Origin: Adiantum capillus-veneris
Lineage: Eukaryota; Streptophyta; Polypodiopsida; Polypodiales; Pteridaceae
Direction of reading: 5' to 3'
Assembly: GCA_014529385.2 (NCBI GenBank)
Contig: CM043954.1
Span: 92,931,247 to 92,995,246, forward strand
Length of the DNA stretch: 64,000 nt
The notes below the pieces were generated by a model that did not search any database, had not been told where the DNA came from, and worked only from the letters and a program-made list of their open reading frames with translations. The position numbers and the translations under genes are program-made. Positions 33,116 to 44,929 of the stretch are shown piece by piece. The stretch's first letter is position 1, and each line of letters begins with the position of its first letter.

Positions 33116-34114
33116 TGTTAGCAGCAAGCTAACACAAATACCATTTTTCAGAGTTCTCTTTGTAAAACATTTATTATTTTGATAAATTGGGAATATTGTA
33201 ACTCCTATTTTCTCGGATATACTCTGTAATGTATGAGCCGAGGCTACAAGCTTCCAGATTGTATCAGTCAGTCATTATCCAGCTTTGGTAGAACTCCAGA
33301 TTATTATTTTTTACCACCCAAAAACCTTGGCTAAGGTATAAAAGCCAATTTTGTAAAGTTTTTATTAAGTTTTTGGATAAGAAATACACAGCGTGAGCTA
33401 ACGGCGCTCACTTCTCTCCTTCTCATGCTTCCTACTTCCTCTCCGATTTTCACATTGCGATTGCGTTTGTTGTATTGCAATTGCAAGTAAGAGCTCTACA
33501 CATTGACGTAAGCCATTCATAGTATTTCGTAGCTTTTGGCGTCGCCGACTTGCGGCCTAATTTCATCATAACTAAGAATTTACATGTTCAAATCAAAAAC
33601 TAAACATAGGCGGGGTATTGGGGCATCATTGCTAAGAATTTAGATGCATTCTGGGTCGAAAACAACTAGGTCAAAAATCCATTGCTGTTAATACTCGCGA
33701 TTTAGGAACTTGACCTAAAGTGGGGTTTCTGGGTCGAAAACAACTAGGTCAAAAATCCATTGCTGTTAATACTCGCGATTTTGGAACTTGACCTAAAGTG
33801 GGGTTTGAGGCCATAGGCATGTGTGCTTAGGTCTTATAAACTTTTCCTAGAAGTTTTGTTACATTTGGATGTCATTTGATGCTGTAACGGATATGAATTG
33901 TTTGTCGATGAGCGATTGGCTTTTGGTGATTTCAGTCACTTGAGTGTACCTTGAGTTAGATGCGAGTTGTTAGTTGCTTTACGAGAGATTGACAACCTCT
34001 TGTAGCCTCTATGCACTAGTCGAGTCAGCTTCGTCCCATGCTTTGACAAATTAATCGTTGTTCTCACTAATACTGCAATAAGATAGGATGGTGAGGTTAG
34101 ACATGCATCCCACA
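33116..34114 (+). repeat. Element E 3' LTR
   Basis: Starts TGTTAGCAGCAAGC after a purine tract and ends CCCACA. It contains a direct 78-bp duplication (33651-33728 and 33729-33806) absent from the 5' LTR. Confidence 0.92.
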
Positions 34115-35820
34115 CACTGCTTTTAGGGATATCCTCAATTTGGATACAAGTTGCACGGTCACAGTTGTAATGCTTACTCATTCCCTAAGTATACTGACAT
34201 TCCTGTACTTTTTTAACAGGTTTCTGCTCATCCTGCCACAATGGTGCCCTATGCTGAATCCATTCTTCATCAATCCATCCATCCAACACCACTAAATTAG
34301 CCTCACCTGGAGGTCTCACCTGGTGTTGGGGTGGAGGTTGTTGATTCTGCTCCTGAGGCATGTTATTATTGTTTTTGTTATTATTGTATTTGATGATAGG
34401 AATACCTCTATCATTTCTATGTCTACACCACAATTCACAGTCAAGACCTTGTTTATGTCCTACTACTCCACAGTAATTACATTGTAACTGCTGCATGTTG
34501 TTTTGACCCCTGTTCTGGAATCCCCAATTGTTTTGGTTATGAAATATTTTTTGAGGTGCAGGTCCCTGATATCTCCTGTTAGCACCCTGGGGAGCTACCA
34601 CATTTGCAGCTGCTTCCCTCATTTTCTGAGCAATATACTCAGGTCTTCTTCCCCTGAAATCTGGATTATAATAATAATTTTCATATTCATGACCAATCTT
34701 TGACAAATCTAACAGTAAGGTTTTCCTGACATTGCAAACTGGTTCATTCCAATTGTCAGCATTTTTCCTGAATAATTTTGTTGAGACTGAATCTGCAGTT
34801 ACCACATCCTTTCCCAGCTTCTTTTCAGTCTCTTGCTTACTTTTATCCTTCTTCTGCTTTCTCTTTTCTCTTCTGACTCTGAGTCTAAATCTTCAATCTT
34901 CTTCTTCTTCTTATCTTTTATTTCTGCTTTGCCTCCATATCTTCTTTCAACTCTTGCAGCTACTTCCACCAAATCAGTAAAATCCTGTGCATTTGCTAAT
35001 GGGGATCTCCCTGCTACTGCACTTCTGAACTTCTTTTTCAGTCCCTTACAAAACTAGTCTCCCAACTGCTCCATAGAAGGTTGTTGGGTTGCTTCCAGTC
35101 TGTTATTCAAATTCCTAAATTTCTGTGCGTAATCTTCAACCATCAAATCTTCCTGCTTCAATTTTCTCAATTTCTTCAAAATGTCTTCAGGTGTTTTATC
35201 CTCCTTGAACCTCAATAAAAATCTTTGCTTCAGATCATAATAATCAACAAAATCTCCCATGGCATAATGGATGAACCAATCCATGTCCTTGCCTTGCAGT
35301 GTTGCTGCAAAGTGCTCTTTTTTTACTGCATCCGGATGTAATGCCTCATATCCACTTGCAAACCACCTTGTTTGAAACTGACCAACGTGGCTGTCAGCAT
35401 CTTGGGATTTTTTCCCGTTGAACTTTGCCACGTCCACTTTGGGATTTGGTGCAGCCATTGGAGGTACCCGAAGTGTCCTGAGTACTCTTATAGGGAGTGG
35501 ATTGAAAGTTAAAGTACCTAACCCTGCAGGTACAAACTGCAATTGTCTTCTTGCCTTTAAGACTGTTTGAGTTAGTAGTACATTGACCAATTGCCCCAAA
35601 AGTGGGTCTGCTATGGGAGGAGTAGTTTGTTGGCCTTCTTGGTTTGCAGTGGGGTCTCTTGCAGCCTGTGTTCAGGTTCTTGCAGCTCAGTTTCCACCCC
35701 AACAGTCTCTGCCCCTGCAGCAAGTCCCCTTATTGGTTCTTCTTGGTCATCACTACCCGACTCTTCATCATGCCTTCCCCTTGCTACAAATTCTCTCCTA
35801 AGCCGAAACCGGGTGCCATA
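34115..35820 (-). pseudogene. Element F gag
   Basis: The - strand reads an acidic N-terminal stretch (DEESGSDDQEEPIRG), then 35599-35054 with FNGKKSQDADSHVGQFQTRW, HFAATLQGKDMDWFIHY and LKQRFLLRFKEDKTPEDILK, which match the Retrotrans_gag capsid pattern. After a TAG at 35054-35056 the same protein continues (RSPLANAQDFTDLVEVAARV, a Lys/Glu-rich linker) into 34805-34185 with a zinc knuckle CNYCGVVGHKQGLDC (one residue longer than usual before the last Cys) and a Gln/Pro-rich tail. It is pseudogenic by frame changes near 34810-35050. Confidence 0.85.
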
Positions 35821-36170
35821 TGAGTGTTGCGGTAAATTGGACCCTTGTCATGACCCACTCATATATGATTTCTTCTTTTCTGTCGTAAATACTGTACCAA
35901 CATTTTCCTTTCATATAGACTGTAACAAGGAGGTAAGTTGCATGCCCCAAAAGGTAGAAATGAAGAAACTACCTTATCAACCACTACAATTTTGATTTCC
36001 CCCGCCAAATTCGGAAAGAACTGCATCAAGAACTTGGTGGAATATTCCTCAAACTCTTCCTGCAGGGTTACCCAATTGGAGAATTCCCTCAGGTGATCAA
36101 GATCAACTTGCATATCAGTTCCGCACTATATTCCTGACTGCCATACGGTTCAAGCTGAATTTGAACCAAA

Positions 36171-36183
36171 CGTAGGATCGCCA
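36171..36183 (-). other. Element F candidate primer-binding site
   Basis: On the - strand TGGCGATCCTACG begins two bases after the LTR end CCTAACA. The matching tRNA is not certain. Confidence 0.5.
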
Positions 36184-36185
36184 AA

Positions 36186-36612
36186 TGTTAGGGGCATATA
36201 GCCCTAACAGGTATTCAATGAAAAAACATGCAGTTTACAAGAAAGCAAGTACAATAAAATGATCATTGACACACAGAACTCCAAAGTAAATTAACAAGAA
36301 ACACCATTATAGAGAGGAAAAGGTACTGCCATCACTGTGTATTCATAATCATCATTAAACATCCGAACAAAACAACAATACAGAGTCAGGAGATAGCGAA
36401 CTGCATTGACAAGTACATCCCAAAAATTGCTTTACGCCATGAGACATTCCTCGTATTCATATAACTGCCCAAAATATAAGTAGTTGTGTAAAGATGTCCC
36501 TAAGGTTTAAAGTCAAGATCTTAATTACAATTCAAAAAGATAATGCCTTGAATGTCCTGACAGATCAGGCTTTAACAAGCCAAGCATATAAATAATATCA
36601 GTCTCCTTTGCA
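36186..36612 (-). repeat. Element F 5' LTR (single copy in the window)
   Basis: The inner edge is set by the primer site and the + strand TGTTAGGG start; the outer edge is where similarity to element E's internal ORF (element G) resumes. The inner end carries an 8-bp inverted repeat (TGTTAGGG/CCCTAACA, 36186-36209). Confidence 0.55.
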
Positions 36613-37680
36613 GATATGGAAACACAACCATCAGAAGGGCTAGCAGGAGATTCGGAGTTTCAAGTGCCAATCACCGAAGAAGAACAAGTGCCAATGGTCC
36701 AACTTTCCAAAGCTAAAGAAGATGCACTAAAGGAGTAGATAGTCCATGAAGTAGAGTCTAAATGGAAAGCGGCAATGGATTAGGAGTTGAGAGTTCTCTA
36801 CTCAGTCAATGTAGCTTATCTTACTCCCAACAAATCAATGCTCAATGGAATCAGCAGCCGCTACCCTACCCTTTGATAAAGGTGGAGCTACTACAAGTCA
36901 AAGAACGACTTTACAAGGATATGCAAGGGGAAGGTTCAGATGCTCTTCACCCCAAATGGAGAAAGAACTGGCTCAACAAGAACTCTAGATACCTCATTCT
37001 CTTTACAAGAGCACCTGCAGCAATACAAAGAGACCCTACATTTTGTCATGTACCAAGGGTAAGGACATGGCGCGCACACGATGCATTGAGGAAGAAGAGA
37101 CCAACATGGATCAACTACCCAAGACTACAAACTCCAGAGCAGGGATGAGCAACGGAGGACTACATAGTGAAAACCCTAACGGGCCCCATGAACTTCTTCA
37201 AAAGCCTCCCTGACCTCTCATGTGCAATGCTCTATAAAATCTATAGAATGTTGCTTAGATGCATTCAAGCTTTTCATGAGCCCGAGCAAGCGAGAGCCCC
37301 ATGGATGTCTTTCTTAGAAGTCAACAAAGGTCTATGCTATGATTTGAGTGGACAACCCTCAAAAGAAGTCCTCTACAACTTGTGCGCGAGATGCAAGTTG
37401 CTGCCATCAAGCAATATGTTGGCATTTGAAGAGGCATTTTATACAGGATTCTTCACATGTAGGAAGAAGAATTATGGGCCAGTGATCAACAACCTTACAT
37501 CAAGGTTTGTTGGCTATTCAGCCATCAAACTTTTAAAAAAAATCACTATGCAGTTTTTGCAAGTCCTTGACAAAGAAAGACGAATCAAATATGAGAAATC
37601 TCTACACGTGCTTAAAGACACCATCCATAAACCCAAAGACTACTTTAGTCCATAAGGCTATGTCAAGGGATGATGCAGTT
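36613..37680 (+). pseudogene. Element G internal ORF, C-terminal part of the E/G protein
   Basis: The + strand frames read QVPMVQLSKAKEDALKE, then (after stops and a shift) INAQWNQQPLPYPLIKVELL, NSRYLILFTRAPAAIQRD, RKKRPTWINYPRLQTPEQ and NFFKSLPDLSCAMLYKIYRM, ending KPKDYFSP. The match to element E runs over more than 250 residues with conservative replacements, so the two copies diverged while the protein was probably under selection. G extends it further (SFLEVNKGLCYDLSGQPSKE). Function unknown. Confidence 0.65.
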
Positions 37681-37693
37681 GAGGAGGGGGGAA

Positions 37694-38602
37694 TGTTAGC
37701 AGCAACCTAACTCAAATAACATTTTTCAAGAGCTTTTATTGTAAAAACACTTATTCTTTTGATAAATTGGGAATGTTGTAACTCCTATTTTCCAAATGGA
37801 TAGTGTAATCGATGAGCCGGGGCGATAAGCTTTTAAATTGTATCAAATTATCTTTAGTCAGAGCTCCCAAATCATTAGTTTTTGACCAAAGAAACTTTGG
37901 CTAAGGTATAAAGGCCAATTTTTGTAAGCTATTTTTCAAGTTTTGGATAAAAGAAACATAGTGTGAGCTAACGATGCTCACTTCTCTCCTTCTCATGCTT
38001 CCTACTCCCTTCCCAGTTGTCACATTACAATGCCGTCTGTTGCGTTGTAACTGCATGTAAGAGCTCTACGCATTGACGTAAACATATCATGGTAAACTAT
38101 AGCTTTTGGCATCACTGACCCGCGGCCTAATTTTATCATAAGTACAAATTTAAGCTAGAAAATCACAAATTAAGCATAGGCGGGGTATTGGGGCATCATT
38201 GTCAAGCATTTAGATGCATTCGAAGTCGAAAATGACTAGGTCAAAAACTCACTACTGTTAATAATCGTGAGTTTATACTTCATCAAAAGTGAGATTTGAG
38301 ACCATCAGCATATGTACTTTGGTCTTATATGCATGTCCTACAAGTTTTGTAACATTCAGATATTGTTTGATGCTGTAACGATTATGATTTGTTTGCTAAT
38401 TAGCGACTAGCTTTTAGTGACTTGGTCATTTGAGTGTAGGTTGTGTTAGATGCGAGTTGTCTATTGTTTTCAAGAGATTGACACCCTATTGTAGCCTCTA
38501 TGCACTAGTCGAGTCAGCTTCCTCCCATGGATTGACATTTATGTTTGTGGTTCTCGCTATGTCTACAATAAGATAGGGGCGAGGTTAGAAACCGATCCCA
38601 CA
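37694..38602 (+). repeat. Element G 3' LTR
   Basis: Starts TGTTAGCAGCAACC, ends CCCACA and is clearly homologous to the E LTRs but more diverged. TATA box TATAAAGG at 37907-37914. Confidence 0.88.
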
Positions 38603-41600
38603 GTTTGGAGGTTTGGTTTTGTGGTTTTGGGCCTTGTGCTTGTGACTAACCCGTATAGATCAGATTGATGCTCATCGACTATTTCTCTCTGGATTTTTAT
38701 TGTGTTAGGTGTTTTTTATTACATATAGTGTGTTATGCTCCAAACAAAACACTTGTGGATTTGTGGAAAGGCTAAATACACCTTGGTTTGGTTCTTCAAA
38801 ACCCTTGCATAAATATTTTCATGGCTCTGGAAAATGTCATTTTCTGACGGTCAAATTGGCGTGATGAGATAGGTTACTAGTTACTGCCGTGATTTTGATT
38901 TTGTTAGGATTCTATCTTGGTACCACACTGCATGAGTTTGGTTTCTTTAGAAAAGAGAAGTGTGGTGGGTTGGTATGGTATACCCTTGACATCTACAAGA
39001 AAAATGATGGTGTATTGTGTAGGAACTATTGGATACTCCCAACCCCAAAGGGTGTCTGTTACTTGGACTCTATTTTGTGGATTGGGAGTGTGTGCATATT
39101 ATAAAGGTCGATCTTTTGTTTGCATGCTTTGGGTGGCCCCAGTTCCATCTGATACTGAGTTTTCATCAGGCTACCAACGAATTAAGGATTCCACTTTTAA
39201 TGTACTATATTTTTCATTGGGGATTGGATTTTACGATAATTTTTTAATTGTATTGTGGCTAAGTAGACTGGATGTAGTAGGTTTTCTTCATATTAGGCAT
39301 GACAATTATTGAGACTATCTGAGGTGTGTTGGATATCACTCGGTCTGTAAGATTTGGTTTTGCTTGATACACTTAGCCGAGTTTGATGCATATACCAAAC
39401 AAATTTTATTTTTTTTGTGGGAGGTATCTGATGTGATTGATTAGGTTATTTTATGTCTTTATGGTTAAGAAGAGGTATACCGCACTTGAAAGAGCTAGAT
39501 GAGTTAGAGACTGAGAATCTTGCAAAGTGAATTATGGTATTGAATGGCTGGCTTATGGGCTGATATGGGGATTAAGACACTTGGATCAGAAGGGGTGGTG
39601 GCCTTCTGATCATAATGATATGTATGTTAATATTTAATTAAGGTTTAATAAAAATTGGGGCTATTTAGAAACCATACATATAATTACTTCCATAAATCAT
39701 TGGATAATAACCTTTTTAACAAAACATCAAGTTTAAAGCACTAGAATACATGAACACTTTGGACGATAGTTTTAAGTTAAAAAAGTTGTAAGTTGTACAT
39801 GGATAACAAACTGATATAGTCTGTTGACACCTGTAAAACGTATTCAAGGCTAACGTATCTGTTGTCTTGTTTGAATGGATGCATGTGAGGACTCTATCCT
39901 TTTTTGGGTTTTCTTTGGATTAGTTGTTGTCCACCTTTGACATACCCGACTCTTATCACTCTATGCAACAAATAGCACAAATCACCCTTTGTACTTATAT
40001 ATTAGAATGAGACTTCATTCTTACAGCAATGTACAAAGATAATTCTAAGATTGAGTTGTTTTTGTGCTGCCCTTGGTCACTTGTCTAAAGCCAGCTATCT
40101 TTGTACTTGTATGTTCAATTGTGTTTATATATTAAAATAAAAGAGCTACACACACACTCCTTTGGGTAGTAGACTTAGCTCCCGTCCACATTCTGTGATG
40201 AAAATTTTATTTTTTCTTTGTTGCCACACATTGAATTCACATCCTCCAAAGCTAATTGCATTGTTCCATGCCTAGTTACATGGTTAGCCTACCATTGCAA
40301 GACCTCTTAGACAATCAGGTTTGATCCTTGTGAGGCCCACCTATTTATACATTTTTCAATCCAAAAGGACGATGCTATCAGAATTGAGGTGGACCTAGCA
40401 ATTATAAACCGTATTTTTGGTCAAATCACATTGTACCACAACAAATTCCTTTGCATGATGTGGACCCAACCTTAGGGTCTATTCACACACTAGAAAGATT
40501 GTGTACATTTTTGGCCTCTGTTGGCCACATGTCTTGGCCATGTGCAAAGTGAATGATGTCCATTCATAGAGCACAGGCATGGTAAATTGCAGTTAGCTAA
40601 AAGTGCTACCACATTAGATTTTGTATAACTAAAGTTTGTATGCCCTTGTGAACAAATTTTCCACCACAACGTATATACCCAACCTTAGAGTCATTTTAAG
40701 GACCTCATTGAGTAGTTATGTCCATGTGGATGGCCCTTAATAAATTCTTCCCAATGTCTCCAAAATATCACATTGCTTCTCCTCTGTTGCTCTTGAGTTT
40801 TGCCTAGTCATGTGCATGCATCCAAAGAAAAGCTAACCTTTTGGGTTGATTTTGATTGACCCTTATTCATACACGAGCTTATGCAACTCGTCTATGATGT
40901 GTCTTGCTTGATCTTGCTAATAGGCCATTGACAAATACATGCACCCATGCCCCCTACATACAGACACATCAATAAATCTCTCTCTCTCATAAATCAAGCC
41001 CATCCTTTTTTGTAACACCCTACCCACTGATGCAGCCTCAAATATCAAGATGCTTGTTGATGTTTTCTGCCTTAATGGGTTTGAAAGAGTAAAGCTTTGG
41101 AGACTAGCACAAGACAAGAGGAAGAGAGTGAAGACAAAGTAGAGTCAATCCAAACGCTTCCAAGGTTAAGCCAAATCCTTCGTATTGTGTGTGAAAATTT
41201 GCAATCTATTCAACTCTCATAACTTGTTGGAAGAGTGAGACATGAGCATATGGATCCCTTGACCCATTTGCTATACTAAATCAGGCTAACACTCATACAC
41301 CCACAAAAGAGGAAAGCTGGCCACCCTCAACAGTGCTCTAAGACATAATAAAGATGGAATCCCCCTTATATCCTAAGGCTGATGTCACACACACACACAG
41401 TCTACCCAGGGTCCCCACACTTGTCCAAGGCCCACACATACACTACTAACACCCCCTTCCATATCCAATATACGCCAATCTGTAGATTTGAACAACATTA
41501 GAAGTAGCCTCCCCTATCACCAAGAAGTGTTCCACACATCCAAAGCATCTCATAGCCAACACCGTCTAAAGAGTTTTCATGGCATGGCACATCTAGCCTA

Positions 41601-41719
41601 CTATCGTGTCATGATTCCTCGTCAATGGTAAACCTTTTGATCTTCCAAGATCATTGGTTTTGTAGAAGGCATCATGTCTTCACCTTGGTCCACATGATCT
41701 TGCTAGTCTAGTAACACAC
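38603..41719. other. No recognisable gene
   Basis: AT-rich sequence with short open frames (for example 38889-39312, +) that show no domain I recognise. Confidence 0.5.
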
Positions 41720-41885
41720 CATGTCCATGAGTTTTGTCGGGCATACTCACAACCCTAGCCACCATTCATGAGTTTTTTCAGGCTCACTCACACCCTCTAC
41801 ACACCCATGAGTTTTGGTAGGCTCACATAACCTTGGCTGGTATGTGAGTTTTGTCAGGCTCACTCACAACTTGTAGTCCCATGTC
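41720..41885. repeat. Minisatellite with ~45-50-bp units
   Basis: Four imperfect copies share CATGAGTTTTGTCAGGCTCA and CTCACAACC. Confidence 0.8.
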
Positions 41886-43759
41886 TCCAAGAGAAGTCTT
41901 GAGCATATGTTCATAGAAGCCCATGTGCTCCCACTCTAGTGGTTGGCTTTCTCTCCAATGCTCCTTTCTCTTGCCACATAAAGTACTTGGGTAGATCCCA
42001 AGATCTATCTACCGCAACACAATATTGTGCCCCTGCTCTAGATTTCTTTTCAGCCCAAGATCTATCTGCCTTGGGACCATCTTGCACTCTTGCTCCCAAT
42101 CTTCATCTTCGAGGTGTCTCTCATCCAGAAGTCACCGATCACTATTTGAAAGAGAGAAGTAATGAGTGTGAGCCTTGGTATCCACACTACTTCTAAGCAC
42201 TTGTATGAATATAATCCAAGACTTTTGTCCCTGCAGTGGAAATCCCTACCTCATGGTTGCGGGAGCGAATTAGAACACCTATAAAAGGTATGCAACACAA
42301 CCTAGATCAACATAATGTCAATCGAGGACACAGATGACACGATAGGTGCACGGAGGCAATCTCTTTAGCTTGTCAAGTCCCCAAGCCTCTACACTTAAAA
42401 TCCTTGCTCTTAACCCATCTGCAAAAAACGCGTGTATGAAGACAGATTAGTATTTTGGAAGTGCCCAAAACTGATATCTATGAGTATTTATGTATAGCTT
42501 ATGTCATCATAATTCTAATGACTACTTACAAGCAGAAAATAGACATCGTTTGATACACTTATGACCACCAATGGCTTGTAGATGCATCAACATGCGTGCT
42601 TCATCTAGCGTGGAATGCTTGACGTTGTCACGTAGCTCTCACCGAGCCTAGCACAATGGTGTTGTTGGTTCTCTAATGCGATGAGCACATGGGGAGTAGC
42701 ACCAAGATTAAGCTCATGCACTCTCTCTTTCTCTCTCACACACAGTCAATGACAGCTTAAAATTTGATTATGATAAATGTTCTCTTTACAAAATGACCTA
42801 GGTACCTTATATACTAAGGCTACCATAGGGTGATCAAAGCTTCATTTGCCACTGGTAGCTTTTTTGTGATGTGTAAATGATTATAATGCTTCAACTTGAC
42901 ACATATTTATAAACACTAATACGGTTACAAGTTCACTCAACCATCAATGGCACGGATATTACTGGATCACTACAATAAACATCCATAGCATAGCTTTTGC
43001 GCACTAACATACACAATATGTCAATACTCAAGGAAGCAAATTGGATGGGGCACGAAGATGTGTTGGGTTTTCACTCACAATGGAGTGAACCTACATAGGA
43101 AGATGCACAAGAGCAACCTCAAACAACCAATTAACAATTAGGCTTACTAGGCATACGATCAATCCTCACACCAACTAATCACTCGATGGTTTATGAGCTA
43201 AACGAGCTCAAAACGCTACAAAACTCTAACATGAAAGGATAGTAGAATATATATGGACCATAAAAACCTAATTTGAGAGGTATAAAAATCGCAATTCATC
43301 GATTCACATGTCACCAAAATAGGAACAAAAAAATTCCAGCAACACCTCCTACGGCCTTGCAACAACCCCCTCTCAAAAGATAGGCATTCAAACTTGAATA
43401 TCACTAAAACAGCAAATTAAGGCTCACACGATGTAGACACAAGGTTTACATTCAAAAGATAGAGTAAGAGGAGAGAAACACAATGCACTTCATGGAACTT
43501 GATTTGGATTACCACATTAGAAGATATTCCAATTGCAAAGTAGCTCTGCTCACTTCTCTACTTCACATGTACAGAGAGTTCTCTCTTATCTTCTTAATAA
43601 GTGACTTTTATACTTGGGGCTTCTAAAAAATGGTCTTTAGGCTCAATTCCCATGGGCAATATCTATTTACATCAAAATTCAATGGGATGAATCCACTTAC
43701 ATTATAATCTATGATCTTCAACTATATTTACAATCTATAGAGTCAAAATAGGATTATAA
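41886..43759. other. No recognisable gene
   Basis: Scattered short CT and AC runs and no domain in any frame. Confidence 0.5.
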
Positions 43760-44260
43760 ATGAGGACTTTAGCAACAAATTGGCTAGATCAGGTATCCGT
43801 ACTTGGTATCTTCAAACAATAACCATACATAAGCATAAATGGAATAAATCCTATGGAAACATCCGTTACACTATTGTAAGCAAATTCCAAGATAGATAAT
43901 CTTCTCAATCAGTTAGCTTGTTACTAACATAATCTCATTGCATATCTTCTAGGACTTGATTTACTCACTTAGTGTTTGAGGATAATCAAATGTACTTAGG
44001 TTAGGAGTAGCTTTGAGCTTACAGAATACTAGTCTTTGAGCTTACAGAATACTACTCTCCAATATTGGCCATCAAATTTAGTTGTGTCAATTCTGGAGTC
44101 CTTGATTGACAACTACAGATCTTGGATAATCTATTTACAACTACTCAAATCGAGCCATGGCCATGAACTATCATATGTAGACTGTCAATAAAATCCATAG
44201 AAATGCTTTCTCATTTTTTGATAGGGATCTCTAATGATGTAAAAGTCAGTCTACCTTGAC
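43760..44260 (-). pseudogene. Highly decayed gypsy integrase fragment
   Basis: At the nucleotide level 43830-43970 follows the integrase sequence of elements A and I (the stretch around AATAAATCC, ACTATTGTAAGCAAA and CATATCTTCTAGGACTTGATT), and 44180-44250 follows the part coding for the DFIVGLP region (AATAAAATCCATAGAAATGC). No open frame remains. Confidence 0.6.
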
Positions 44261-44461
44261 ACACTCATATTTGATTACGTTAAAACTTGTGTAAATTTCT
44301 CGATTTCTTAAGGCAAGCTCAAAATCTAACAAGGATTTCACAATTTTTAACACTACCAATGCCATATGTGGCAATGACGCTTGCTAGAGTCGATTTTATT
44401 GAAAAAAAACACAAAAAAGTTGCTTCATATAGCACATTGAGCTGTTTAAAAATATCATTCT

Positions 44462-44511
44462 AAACCTGTTGGAACCAATCTGCGCCGACGCAGACTGGTT
44501 TCAACAGGTTT
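44462..44511. repeat. 50-bp imperfect inverted repeat
   Basis: Arms AAACCTGTTGGAACCAATCT... and ...AGACTGGTTTCAACAGGTTT pair at 21 of 23 positions around a 4-base loop (CCGA). Confidence 0.8.
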
Positions 44512-44713
44512 CACAAGAGTTTGGGTCCAAGATGCTGAGCTGTAATTTAACATGGATCTTCAAAAAAAATCAAATGCTGAGTCCTACTACTCTTCAAGGG
44601 CCTGGGGTTGGGAATTTTTGGAGTGTATAATGCAGCCTGCTTAAATTGCAAGCGATAGCTCGATATTTTGCCTTGCTTTAGAGAGAGAGTGTCACGGGCC
44701 TAGTGTGTGCACG

Positions 44714-44716
<3 letters not shown>

Positions 44717-44806
<90 letters not shown>
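44717..44806. repeat. GA microsatellite
   Basis: Uninterrupted (GA)45. Confidence 0.97.
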
Positions 44807-44809
<3 letters not shown>

Positions 44810-44929
44810 CGACTGCCTAGAGTTTAGAGACTGTGAGAGATAGAGGTCATAATAAGTGATATTTGATAAATCTATGAAAAATGTTTTGAGAGCAACATGT
44901 GTGGGACACCCTTGAAATATATGCAGCTT

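Larger units (their letters stand above)
906..34114 (+). mobile_element. Element E: LTR retrotransposon without recognisable pol, host of the inner nest
   Basis: The 5' LTR is 906-1112 plus 27729-28442, split by element A. The 3' LTR is 33116-34114. Both start TGTTAGCAGCAA and end CCCACA. The reassembled 5' LTR is 921 bp. The 3' LTR is 999 bp and equals 921 once an internal 78-bp duplication is removed. A primer-binding site follows the 5' LTR at 28445, and a polypurine tract (GGAGGGAGGGAA) precedes the 3' LTR. The internal 4.7 kb encodes no recognisable protease, reverse transcriptase or integrase, only a decayed unknown ORF, so E is probably non-autonomous. Flanking 5-mers (acctt and cactg) do not match, so no target duplication supports the insertion. 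Confidence 0.8.
34115..36613 (-). mobile_element. Element F, right part: gypsy 5' LTR, primer site and gag
   Basis: Read on the - strand: a candidate LTR (36612-36186), a primer site, a leader and a Gag, ending at element E. The protease on the far side of E (1-886) would continue it. The strand and domain order fit one element split by E, but no target duplication confirms the split. Confidence 0.65.
36613..38602 (+). mobile_element. Element G: relative of element E, 3' part
   Basis: 36613-37655 encodes the same C-terminal protein domain as element E, followed by a polypurine tract (GAGGAGGGGGGAA) and a 909-bp 3' LTR (37694-38602). The 5' part is missing here and is presumably left of the window, beyond element F. 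Confidence 0.78.

Noticed and set aside
38889..39312. Overlapping + frames of 71 and 131 codons
   Set aside because: No recognisable domain, aromatic-rich low-information composition, two frames overlapping, and no start or promoter evidence.
44717..44806. GA tract as a regulatory GAGA element
   Set aside because: A pure 90-bp dinucleotide run next to TE debris has no gene near enough to regulate. It is an ordinary microsatellite.
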